DNA of 64,000 nt, taken from contig JACATO010002141.1 in NCBI GenBank assembly GCA_018389105.1, positions 1 through 64,000 on the forward strand. Reading direction: 5' to 3'. The stretch's first letter is position 1. Each line of letters starts with the position of its first letter. This document shows, piece after piece, positions 22,921 to 34,474 of the stretch. The notes under the pieces were generated by a model. That model searched no databases and was not told the DNA's origin. It was given only the letters and a program-made list of their open reading frames with translations. The position numbers were made by a program, and so were the translations under genes. Source of the DNA: Nautilus pompilius (lineage: Eukaryota; Mollusca; Cephalopoda; Nautilida; Nautilidae).

Positions 22921-25900
22921 TATCTCTCGTGACGAAAGACTCGGGGGTGGTGGTGGTAGAAAGATCTGCAAACCCCGAGCCCCGTGCGCGCTCTTCTGTC
23001 AACGCATGTGATGCGATTTGCGAGCTATAAACCACCGACTGTGATAAACTACACCCTGGTAATCCGGGATGAGCCTCTACACGCAAACGCTGCTATCTGC
23101 TGTTTCAACGCTTTATTATTAATGAGAATTTATTATCTCAGAAAAAAGCGATGAAGAATCCAAAAATCCCACGCCGAGAAAAAAACAAACAAGTAAATCG
23201 CGGCTTTCTTATCCTTTAAGCACTTCCCACCAAGACAGCCTCCTTTCTTTCGAATAAGGGTTTTGGCAATCCTATGAATATCGCGATATCGTTCTGTTTG
23301 GAGAATTCCATCAGATCTTATTAAGCCATCAGCCAAGAAATTCCAGCAAAACAACTCCTTCCCACCTACTTTGTTCACATTCCCATAATTATGCTAAACT
23401 GCAGGGTAAACGCAACCGTTTTCATACTTTTCTCCGGCACCACTGCGGTGGCCTACAATCAGATACCGTTCGTATACCTGCCTCTATCCGCCCACAGTGA
23501 GGTGTAGTCGCGATGCCGTTTGTCCTGGTCGGGTCGGTTGTTGCCAGGTCTAAACAAACGGTTTCCCGCCCGCTGCTCGGCCCCTGGGCAGCGTAACTAC
23601 GATCGGTGTCGGCAGTTTCTATGGTTCTTCTCCCCCCCCCCCCCGCCGCCGCGGCCCTTTAAGTTCACGGCTCAGCAGTTATTTCTATAACCGGTTACTC
23701 GCTCACTACCTCCGGCAACAACTCAAAACCAACCCCCCCTCTCTCTCTCCCGCCATCGCAATTCTTTAATGATGGATGGCCTCGTTTCCCATAAAATTTC
23801 ATTTTTATCTGCCATCTGCATCAGCCAATGATGCCCGAGACCGTTGACGTCCTCGTTTTCTGCACCTTTTCGTCTTGCAGCTGATGTCACCTATTCTCCT
23901 ATTGTCCATAATTTCAGCTTAATGCGCATGTAAATATTTTTTTTTCAGGATTCCAGTCTCCCCAACAACTTCTAGCTCCTCTCACACTTTGCAGCTGGTT
24001 TTCTTTCCCACTTCCGCTCATGCGCGTGGCTTCGACACGCGCTCTCCCCGACCGCCAGAAGATCTAAAGGCTTCGTTATTCATTTTAATATAACTATGCA
24101 AAAAAAAAAGTATCGGAATTTCTCTGCAAATTATTCGTCTAGTCGAGGCAATTTGCCAACGCAACCAAATCCCCCTCTACAAGCTAAATTGCATTATACA
24201 GGTAACTAACCAACCGTGGGAGGCACGTGCAGTTCCAATTACCAGCTCGTTAGAAAATCGTCATAAATTTAGGCAATGAAGTCAACAGAACAACCACCAC
24301 CCCTCCTAACCCGGTTAAACTCTGCCCGGTTTGTAAAACTTAACTGTTTTTTTTTTTCCCTTCTTTTCTTTCTTTCTCCTCTTACTTTCCCCTTCTGATA
24401 AGAGGAAGCAAGAAATTCCCACCAATCTCTCCAAATTACCCAGTAATGCCATACCAATAACTAGCTGTGGGGAAATCTATAGCAGCCAGTAGTGTGACGG
24501 ATAAAATCCGGGTGAGAACACATTAGACGTCCGATCGGCGAAGCAGCAAAAGCCGAATTCGAGAAATAATAATTATTAAACAAACCCCCAAATCCAGGAA
24601 AATTTGTACCCGATTAGTAAATTCTCTCCAAAGAACTTGCTCCCTACATTTTCATCATAGCGGAAACATCGCTACCTGGACGCACTAAAATCAGCAGATA
24701 CTGCACGGTTGCCTCCCTTTTTATAATAAGCTCGTTATTGAAATATTAGAGAGATGCGAATACGAAAACGAGACATGCAGTAAAGACTTTCGGAAGTGGA
24801 AGAATTTTTCCTTGTCTCACAACTCTGCAGGACAGGAGATCGCAACCTTGTGCCTCTGGGCTCTTTTAAAGCGAAAGTAAAAAAAAAAAAATAATACAAA
24901 GGTGACGTCATAAACCGGGCGTATGACGCACGACTGTTACACGGCTTAGCCTATTCACACGATGACGCACCTATACCTTGTAATCATTCTTGCCAGGAGA
25001 GCTTTGATGTTTGAAAAGTATAGAACAATTTTAATTAATCAATTGTCATTGTGTTATTAATGACAGAGATAAGTTATTACATTTTTTTCCTTGCCGTTTT
25101 GGAACACCTATAGGCGGACGGGTCTCAAACATTTAGGTCGTTCGTTAATCTGCTGAGGAGGAAAGACAGGTCTAAATTATAAATAAACAAACCAGCTTTG
25201 TGTAGAAGTACAGAAGCTTAGTCATCAGTGCAGGGCTAAAACACACGAACCACCACAAACCTTTCTCGTTCTGTCTTTATAAATAGTCTAACAAATGCTT
25301 ACGAGTTAATTAAGGAAGTCGATATTTATGTCGCCAAAGAAAGAAAAAGTCTGGCATTTGACGGCTTAGAATAAATATTCTAATTACTTTTGCAAGGGAC
25401 TAATCGCAATAAAAACCATTTGTTTGGAAATTCGAAAACGAAATAGCGACCTTTATACCGAAATACTTACTTAGTTCAGTTTATTTGAATATCTATCCGC
25501 CTTCCTATATCTGCTGGTGCACGGGAAGTTAACTCGCCCTGTTTCATATACAGTTTTCTTCTTCCTTTTCTTTTTTTTAGTATTCTTTTTTGTTGTTTAA
25601 CCAGCTCTTCTGTCTTTTTCTTTCCTTTTAATTCCGAAGACACAGCGCTTCCCAGCGGTTTAGTCAATAGTACAGTAAATAAGTATTCGGTTTACACAAG
25701 AAAAGAAGCCATCACTCTCTCTCTCTCTCTGCCTCCGATAATACAAGCCAAATAATATGTACATATATATTCGCTTTCCTCCCAGCTCCATTAAACAGTT
25801 TTCTGCCGTCTGTAACCCCACCAGACATCTTATAGGCCAGCGCTTCCCTCGCAGAAAACGATGAGCGAAGAGACCCCATTAATGGTTAAACTAAAATGGC

Positions 25901-28829
25901 GTCCGAGTCGTTTGTTCTTGCCTGAAGACGTCAGATCACTTTTAGAAATTCCGCTGGCAGTTGTTAACTATTACAGTCCCAGGAGATTCGCTCGAACACC
26001 CTCCAGCAAAGGAAAGTTCTTCTGGTGTTTATCACTTCTCCGAAGAAGCGAAGGAAAGTCGAAAATAGTCCGCATTGATCGAGTCCGGCGAGCCAGGGCT
26101 AGAGTCGTCGGTCCTTGATGGACACTCCATCGGCGCGTGTACTCGAGCAAGCAGAGATCTGAGTTAAAGTATCGCTAAGTCGCCGTGGTCTTTGGAAAAC
26201 GTGTGGGGGATATGATTTATTGGTTTGCTACTCGGTCTTTAGAACTACAGGCAGAATATAAAGGGTTGATTCACGCGATTTTTGTTGTTGTTTTTGTTTA
26301 CTCTCTCTCTCTGTATTGACGTCATCTCTTTCTCGGATCGCATCACTCCAAATGGAAGAAGAATTCGAGCTAAAACCATCGATCCTGGTTTTGAAGCCGT
26401 TCTCCTCAAGACCAGGAAACCGATTGCGAAGGTCTCACAGTTTACGTCAAAGCCTTGAACGTGTACCAAAACAAGAGACGACACCAGAAGGCAGAGACGC
26501 TATGACAGGAAGTGGTATCCCGACGGGAAACTTACGAATGAACCCTAGCAAAGAAAAAGAAGGGGGGGGAAGGAATTATTGGGGCTTGACGTTAAATGGG
26601 CGATCATCAGCAGAGGAAACCAAGACAACGAACTTCAGCTCGCTGCCAGCAATAGCATTTGGATACATTTCCCTCCATCGGAAAGTATTTTTCAAAAAAA
26701 AAAAAAGTCTGTAGGATAAAGTATATTTTTTTAAAAAATTTTATATAGTCAATTTTAGAAATTGTAAATAATGAAAATGGTAAAAAATTTTTTCAAATTT
26801 ATTGTTTAGTCCGAGACAAATCGATTCTAATCCTATTATATTCTTATGATTTCGCAAAGTGATGGACGAACTTCGAAGTATCGTAAATTTATTTAATATG
26901 TATCATATCTTTTACTTAATTTTGAACTTCATAGTTGTCTTTTCATGCAAATTTACTTAACATCTTTTGAAGAAAAAAAGTTGATTTATTATCCTTTAAA
27001 TATCAGTCGTTTATAGCAAAAAGCCTTTTATAATTACTTTAGAATAGATTTGATTTATGAACAGTATTACTCAACAGAGATTTTTTTATTGATACAATAA
27101 ACCTCTTTGTAGCGCTGCACTAATAAAAAAACTGGATATGAAATTTTCAAAAAATTATAGCTGCAAACCTAACGATCCCTTACTTTCAGCGTAACATGCG
27201 CGTGTGTTTAAATGGGATCATGAGTCTAGTCAAAAACAAATAAGTCGATACCAACCTCCATCCTAACTTTGTATAATCCACGTCTAAGTGAATCTCGACT
27301 CGGTTTATACAGGAATGGACAAATATCTTCGTCTCCGCCTTCGCGTCATTATAACCATTATTCCTTGACAGGATAAATGCAACTGAGAAAGTTGACGGAA
27401 GTGAAAGAAGACATCCAATATACTTCTGGGGGCACCTCGTTAGACCAGATCTCAAACTTAACACGATGTGAGTAGTAAGATAGTCACTACAGACCTCAAG
27501 CTGGTTGACTTGGACTTGCACATCAGAGAATTCCCATGTTTTAAAAATCACTAGTCTGACGTCCAGAGCGGACAGGTGTCGTCCGTTGAGCGGTACATAT
27601 TTAGAATAGTTCTAATGCTATCGGCTGACAGGTCCGTTCACATCCCTAAGCAAGAGAAGGAAAAGGTGTCACGCTCAGTAAGCCTATCCAACACCTATTT
27701 AAATGAGTATTTTTCCATAACGTATGGAAATCCTATAGTCTTGGAGTACAAATAGGTTGTGGTTTGGATTTAACCTAACTACTAATGACGTGTATTGGTT
27801 AGCTTTTATCAGACACGCACCGCCACAATTATTCCACAGAAAATGCCCAGGATCTGCAGTAAGCAGTTCTCTCTTTTAATCTGTAACTAAATTAAAACTG
27901 CATTGATTAGATGAAGATTACGGTGTAACTGTATAATGTGGCGGCCATGTAATAACATACACGGTTGAGATACTTACTATAAAATTCACATTTCTTTGCC
28001 ATAACTGAGACCCAATGTCGTAGTGTTTGGACACTTACCGCCTACAGACTGGTAGCTGGAGAGCTACTACTGCGTTAAACAAACTGAGCGAAGTCTGCGT
28101 AGATTTAAAGAAAACTATCAAAACATAACTAATGTATCAAGCGGAATCATTAGAACAGAGACAGCAGCAGGGATTTTTGTTCCCGAGAGGAAGCTTAGTG
28201 CCAAGCTTATCCGCTAGAGAGCGTTACCTATTTTGCGCCAGAAAGTGTCCGTCGCTTCTGAATTTTACAGGGAAATCCATACTAGAGGGCCTCATTTTTT
28301 AATATGAAAGATAACCGGAATGTCCGGATGAGAAGGCCACAAGACAGTAACAGAATCATAACGACCAAGCACTGACACTAGCTTTTTTTCTGTGTGTAAG
28401 ACGGATGTCATTTAAGCAAAAATGGAAAACAAATAATGAAAAGAAAAAAAAAAAAAAAAATCCCTACATGCAAAGAAACAACAATAATAAAAATAAGAAA
28501 GAATTTTAAAAATGAACGCAACGGATATCGTATTGTTCAGCAGAACTTGGTACCTCCATCCCGCGGAGAACTAGACGGATAGAAAATCTAAACGATCCTA
28601 TGGGGATGAATTGCACGTATAATAATTATTCCCGGGATTCGCTGGAAAAAACGGATAGCAGTTGATTCCGTCGTGGAAGTGGGAACCTTCGTTAACAACC
28701 CATGAGAGAGGTTCCCAACTGCACCACGTGACGCGTGAGGCTCCCGGTTGGAAAAGAAAGAAGGAAATCGAGTTCAAGAGGAAATGGTGTGCTCTCTAGA
28801 ATTTCGATGGTTTAACTACGGGAAACCAA
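22921..28829. other. About 6 kb without recognisable gene
   Basis: Open frames such as 25861-26118 (plus), 26316-26714 (plus) and 27186-27551 (minus) are unrecognised, and no splice context was found for them. Minor features are a 12-base C tract near 23633, isolated TGACGTCA at 24903-24910, a single CT-TGACGTCA-CT unit at 26300-26332 that looks like one monomer of the GA/CRE array family, a CT run near 25713, and an A run near 28445. Confidence 0.45.
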
Positions 28830-29070
28830 CTGGAAACAATTTTCGGCATTAAGAAAAACTTACCACAGTTCTTTCAAGATCTTCCGTTGAGATACCTGGC
28901 CTTTTCGGTGTACGTGTAATCCCACACTGCCTCCATAACATCCATATCTGGACTCAGGTCGATCCACTAATGTTAAAAATCCATCTATAACTTTTCGCTT
29001 AGTACCAGGACGTTTTGGATTGTGGTCATAGCCCATGACTTACCCAGGATCAGTGCAGCCTTCTAATTGT
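28830..29070 (-). pseudogene. Fragment of a Tc1-like transposase
   Basis: The minus strand near 28890-28970 reads SPDMDVMEAVWDYTYTEKA. This matches the third catalytic block of Tc1-family transposases (SPDLNPIEHLWD-type), where the Asp of SPD is the last acid of the DD(34)E/D triad region and the E-WD spacing is kept. Upstream sequence (about 29000-29030) resembles the DNDPKH block but is badly worn. Only about 240 bp is recognisable. No terminal repeats or TA-bounded ends were found, so this is an old truncated copy. Confidence 0.5.
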
Positions 29071-29429
29071 ATATTTACCAAGTGTCCTCCGTCTTTAACC
29101 GAGTCCCCAGGTCCCTCACTCTAATCCTCACAGGGGCGTAACAAATGTGTGTGCAGCCATTATTTAGATATAACACCGGTGTGGCATAACTACTAATGGT
29201 CATAAAACAATATGCATTTTACAAATAATATTTATAGAAATCGCGACCGGCAATACACCGTCTTCTTGAAGAATCCCTATTCTTACTTTTGAGGTTTAAG
29301 AACATCTCACAACAGGGAGCTAAACGGAGAAAGTGTGGACAAGCAAGATACCTGGGTACTGTTGCGGGGGGGGGGACATGAGCGGTAGTCAAGAGTTATC
29401 TGTGGAACTCTAGGGATTCGAAGAGCCTC

Positions 29430-29590
29430 TTCTGGAAAATTCTTTTTTCATAGATATGGAAAGGAACCTACGCAGCCGACTGATGAAGAGCGATAAGAGA
29501 TACGCCAAGCCTAGCTGGTTCCGACCGAGATTCGATCTCAAGGCCTCAACTATGGCATTCTAATACCGGTCTGCCACTCGACCACCGATA
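29430..29590 (-). repeat. tRNA-derived SINE head, minus strand
   Basis: On the minus strand GGTGGTCGAGTGGCAGACC (about 29588-29570) resembles an A box, and GAGATCGAATCTCGGTC (about 29540-29524) is a good B box, with tRNA-like spacing of about 35 bases. The body continues to lower coordinates but has no defined end and no second copy here. It could be a tRNA pseudogene instead. The sequence is CpG-rich, unlike the SINE copies in the right half. Confidence 0.5.
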
Positions 29591-30019
29591 ATACATCTTT
29601 AAGAAATAAAAAGTTGACTACAGACAGGGGTCGGTTTTCCACATTAAAGAAGAACAAAGGCTTGTTGACAAACAGAGTTAATTTATTCTGAGCGCCCAGC
29701 CAGCCCATATTAACTTCATATTCATTGTCGGTGGAATCCCCGCTGGTACAATACACCGATGGTTCCGACAAATAGTTTTAGTTGAATTGAAGCCGGCGTC
29801 TTTGATAAATTCACGACGAAGCCATTGTTTTCTTCTCTGGGAGGATGAGATTAGCCACTGGAATCCAACTAACACGTCAGGCTGCACGATGAGACACCAC
29901 CACGTTTACTGCTCTGCCTTAAAAAAAAAAATGAACAGGGGGATTCGAAAAGGACCTTCAAAGATGGCTTTCTCCAGAGCACCGACCTACAACAAATATC
30001 ACTTCCCTATACCAAGATG

Positions 30020-30544
30020 CAGTGGCGGACTGGGTCTAAAATTTCCACCGGGAAAACTTGTAAAAGGGTCCACTCAAAAGGTCACGACACATGGCTGGGG
30101 ATAAAAAATGCAGAAAAACGAATAGGAATGGCTTGCCTGTGTTTACAAGGTCTCGGACCCGGCAACAGTTGGTGTTGCAACCAGCGCCACCAATACAGTA
30201 GCGGCAGATCGGTGCGGCGACCCGGGAAATTCGAAATTACGCTAGCTGAAATTATGTCAGAATTACCGAAGGAACATTTCTTATAATGCTTAATATCTCA
30301 TTAAAACCAAAACAAAATTTAAAAAGATCCTTCAAAATGAAAAAAACACAAACAAACACGCTTCATGAAACAAGGAATTGAGGATATCCATTATCTACCG
30401 AAAGAGATTATACCATCAAAGAAGTCTTATTTAAACCTCAGAATCTACGTAATATTTTTCTTTTTTTCCGTTATTTAAAAAATGATGGACCATCACTTTG
30501 GGGCCCAGCGGGATACCATTTCCTGCTGGGCCAGTCTGCCACTG
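30020..30544. mobile_element. hAT-type MITE with perfect 8-bp target duplication
   Basis: The left end is CAGTGGCGGACTGG and the right end, read on the other strand, is CAGTGGCAGACTGG. These 14-bp inverted repeats have one mismatch and are of the CAGnGGCGGA type seen in hAT elements. Both ends are flanked by the same octamer, CCAAGATG (30012-30019 and 30545-30552), and 8-bp duplications are diagnostic of hAT insertion. The element is 525 bp, AT-rich inside and without a transposase frame, so it is non-autonomous. Exact ends and an undamaged duplication suggest it is younger than the other transposon remnants here. Confidence 0.92.
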
Positions 30545-30552
30545 CCAAGATG

Positions 30553-33500
30553 ATTTGGGGCTTGGGGCTTCACTTCAGTTTCCTGCAAACACGAATTTCT
30601 TATATATATATATATATAATCTTTGGCAAGTACAATGTTGTATTAAGAACGTCATTAGTTTATAAGCCGAATGTACACCTGACTAGGTTTGAAGAAATTT
30701 AAGTAACTTCCGACAATATTTCTTTAAAAGGATTAACGGTACAGACATACATAATCTCTAGAAAGCTTAAATTATTCACTGCTCAAAGATGTACTAACCC
30801 TACTAAGCACATCTAAGATCTGTGCAGCGTAAATGCGCTTATCCAGTTAAATACACATTACACGAGTAGATTTTGGACCTGTGTACCACGACAGTTTCTA
30901 ACTTAATTACGCTGCCAGCCTAAGAGCACCAGGCAGTCAGTATCTTTGTTGAACCGGCTGTATATTTAGTCAAATATGGTTGTAATGCAAAGCAAGTGGG
31001 ATTGGAGGGATTTGTCGTTACAAGGAAATAATACGCGTTAATCCGTGCAGTTGATACAGTTAGAATTATAATATTGCATCATATTCTTCAAGGTTTTTTG
31101 AAATATTTGTAAATAAACTTTCGCAGAAATTCCCCCATAATAGTTTTTACGTGGGCGCGTGGAGAAATCATAACTGCTGGCGTGGTATCCGAAGCTGTAA
31201 ACTGTAAGGTTTTTATCAAGCTGCGTGCCAAAGGATGGGGCCACGAAGTTTCTTTGTTGCTGTTTTGAAATAAAACATCGTGAAAAGTGGTGGGCAAAGA
31301 GGACCCATTTTTCTAAGGTTCGCGAATAACTGGAAGATCGAGAAGAATTTCACTGGGGGACGAAAAGATAAGTGGGAAGTAATCAAAGAACTGCTATCGG
31401 TCATAACGCTTCTCTCCCCTGGATCAGCTGCTGCCGGTCATAGCGGGTTAAAATCGTGGTTTGGAAAAGGACAAAACGGATAACAGAAGTTTCCGTCTTT
31501 CCCTGCTTCTCTCTGTTAAATTCCTCGTAGATATTTACCCTATCTCCGCGCATGCGAGTCAGGGTTAATGGGAAATTGCAGAGTGTTTAGAACGTGGACT
31601 TAATTTTCCACCCTGGAGCAACAATTTTAGCAAGTGAATTATTTCGAGACAACCGTACGCGATCAAGACAAAGAAAGAGGAAAACCCCTAACCAAAAGTC
31701 AGATGGTTTGGCGACTGCGCTAAATTGTCCCGAACCGTCTAAATTCAATTTGCTTCTTTAAATTCGTACGAATTACTTTCTGTATAAATTCTGTTGTCTC
31801 TCCAATCTGAGAACAACACGCCGATCGCTAGGCCAGAATTCGGCTCACCAATTATTAATTTTTTTTAGAAAAAGAAGTAAATGTTGATAAAATGTAAATT
31901 AATAGCACCCAGTCTTGAAAATCCGACCGCTCGCGAAGTTTTTTTTTTTTTTTAAATTCCGGCAGACTATAATTAATACAAGCGAAACCCATCCTAACGA
32001 TTATGTTCCGAAGCAGTCTTATCCCCCCCCACCCCAGTATCGACCCGAAGGTCCCCTCCGCCTTAAGCCAAGTTAACCAGCGCCATGTTGGCTTTGGCGA
32101 GATTCTCCCAGACCGAGAGAACAACAACAACAAAAAAAGGAAAATGGTCGCCCATCAGCGCTATGAAACAAACGATTGGGATGGTGGTGGGGGGCGGGGG
32201 AGAGGCGGAAACAAGAGGAGGAAGTGAGGGGGAAGGACAAAGACTGATATTTGCTGGCCGCCCGCTTAATTTGTTCCCGATGCCGGCCCCTTTTCGCTTA
32301 CTCACCGGATCATTTACGAATAAGTGAGGGTAACTGTCACTGAACACTGAACGCACCTCCAACGATGAAGAGCGATTCGGAAAATCTTAAAAAAATTCTC
32401 TAAAAAAAAAAAAGAGAGAGAGAGAGAGAGAGATGCAGATGAAGTGAAGAGCTTCGCGATGATCTTGCGTGATTTTCCAATACCACTTGACTGTGAAAGA
32501 ACAATGGCGTCGTTGGGGGGGGGGAGAGAGAGGGTATGTCAGGTCACAAGACGTTTTAACCTTTTCGCGGCCGGGTGTCGTGGCCGTCAGCTGTACGAGG
32601 ATGCCATGAAAGCTAGTACACGAGACGCCGCAGCAGGCTAGCTTCGATTAATTGAATAACATTTTGTGCTGGTCTTTCTTCCGCCTGCGAAATATAAGCT
32701 CTGGTGGAAAGAAGAAAGCACGAGCTATTATTACACCCCAGGAGTGTAAACGACGTCAGTAATACTAAAGTACAAGTGTGGAGAAAATCATATTAACAGT
32801 TATATATATTTTTTAGGAATCTATACTGCCGCAGAGATGAGGGCCTGAGTCCTTGACTTCTTGGTTTGGCAGCCCTCTGTACTGGTCTGCTCGCACACAC
32901 CCCCCCCAAGCTAATCAGAAGTGATCCAGTAGAAAAGGCTTACCGGATGTGTGTGTGTGGTGTGGAGGTTCTGCGAGTAATTCCTGACCGGCTCTCACCT
33001 TTCCAATCAAGAGTCTACCAGCTGTACCCTGGTAACTCGCTGGGTCACAAGGCCGATACCACCCCTCCCACTTCTAGTTCACTGCTGAGAGATGTTCCCA
33101 CAGACCTCAGTCTAAACTGGGGGCTCACGGAGGGGGAAATTTATAGTCATTCTCATTGTTTTCTTTGAGTTAAAAACCTCTTTATAATTATCTAAATTTA
33201 TTTATCCTAATGAGAAGAATTTGATTTCGTCTCTCTCTCTCCCTTTTTTTTTCTTTTTTTCATTATTTATTTTATTTTTATTTAAAAAAAAAATAATTCT
33301 GATTCCTCTGTCTGGATACCGCTACAGCCATCTGGGCTCCCTGATATACGGACGGTTACAAGGGAAACAACCATGGTGAAAAAGCATAGCGTTGCTGTTG
33401 CCCACTAGGAAGTGTTTTCAACTTGCGACTCACTTCCGATCAGCAGGGAAATCAATACTTTATTTTGTGTGTTGGGGGGGGGGGGGGAAGAAACCCATGC

Positions 33501-34100
33501 AATGCAGCTGACAGTGAAAGGTGAGAGAGAAACTTTGCCAGGCCAGGATGGTTTCCCTACCTTACCAGTCAAGTCGTCTGCCACAGGACCGACTACTGTA
33601 CTGCACTTTTAGTTTTCTTCATCTCAAATAGTCAATTTGTTTTTGTTGTTGCATTTTGCATTCAGCAAGAAATGGTGGAATCGATAATGTCTGTTTCCTA
33701 CATTCAAGAGAGTGGGTTTGTTTTAAAAAAGAAAATACTGAAAAAAATTATTCAGGCCGCCAAAGGTTCGTGTGACTTGAAAGTAAGGTAATGCACAATC
33801 TGTATTTTGAAAAGGACTATATCAAAAGTAACGCCTTGTCACACAACATCATGGGTGAAAAGGTCGTGCACTTGATGTCATCAATTAGCTCGTTTTTTAT
33901 GACTTTTTTGTTGTTGTTTTGTTCACCTGGCTCCATTAGAATATTTATGGAGACTACAGCTTTATCTGGAATTGAACAAAAAAAAAAACAAAAACTGAGC
34001 GGGTCTGCAGTAGCCATGGCGGATTCTCTTTAGCAATTTTCATAGATGCGGGGACCACTAGCCTTGTGACCGATTCATTAACCTGCCATATTACAGGCGA
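30553..34100. other. 3.5 kb without recognisable gene, up to the domain edge
   Basis: Contains a short (TA)n at about 30602-30619, a GA run at 32413-32433, a CT run near 33226-33241, and G tracts near 32515 and 33472-33486. Open frames (for example 32866-33168 plus) are short and unrecognised. CpG density falls in the last kilobase, marking the start of the CpG-poor domain. Confidence 0.45.
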
Positions 34101-34438
34101 CACTGGGTGCTGGAGACTATTTTAGTCAGTGTTGGTTCAGTAGCCACCAGACTATGAACAAGCCTGTTTTTTTCATGCATACCAATTACATAAGAAAACA
34201 AACTGTTCATATATACACAGCACTGTTGATCTTATTTACACCAGAGTCAACATTTTATTTTCAGCATCAGAAAAATTAACCTTTTAGGGGGGGGGGGTTG
34301 TTTTGTCATTTTTTGTGTTTTACTTAAAGCTAAACTGGCTTTGATTTCTAACATTCCTTAAAGCTAATGACTATTGCAGATGTAGTTGAAAAATATTCTT
34401 TAATCCAAATGAATGAAAGGCCAATAGTAAATTAGCTG

Positions 34439-34440
<2 letters not shown>

Positions 34441-34473
<33 letters not shown>
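34441..34473. repeat. (GT)n microsatellite
   Basis: About 16 uninterrupted GT units. Confidence 0.95.

Positions 34474-34474
<1 letters not shown>

Noticed and set aside
22567-22971. Arg-Glu-rich and Met-Asp-Gly-Trp-rich frames
   Set aside because: They are products of CT and CATC repeats.
26300-26332. A separate microsatellite locus
   Set aside because: Only one CT-TGACGTCA-CT unit is present; it is mentioned as a lone member of the GA/CRE repeat family.
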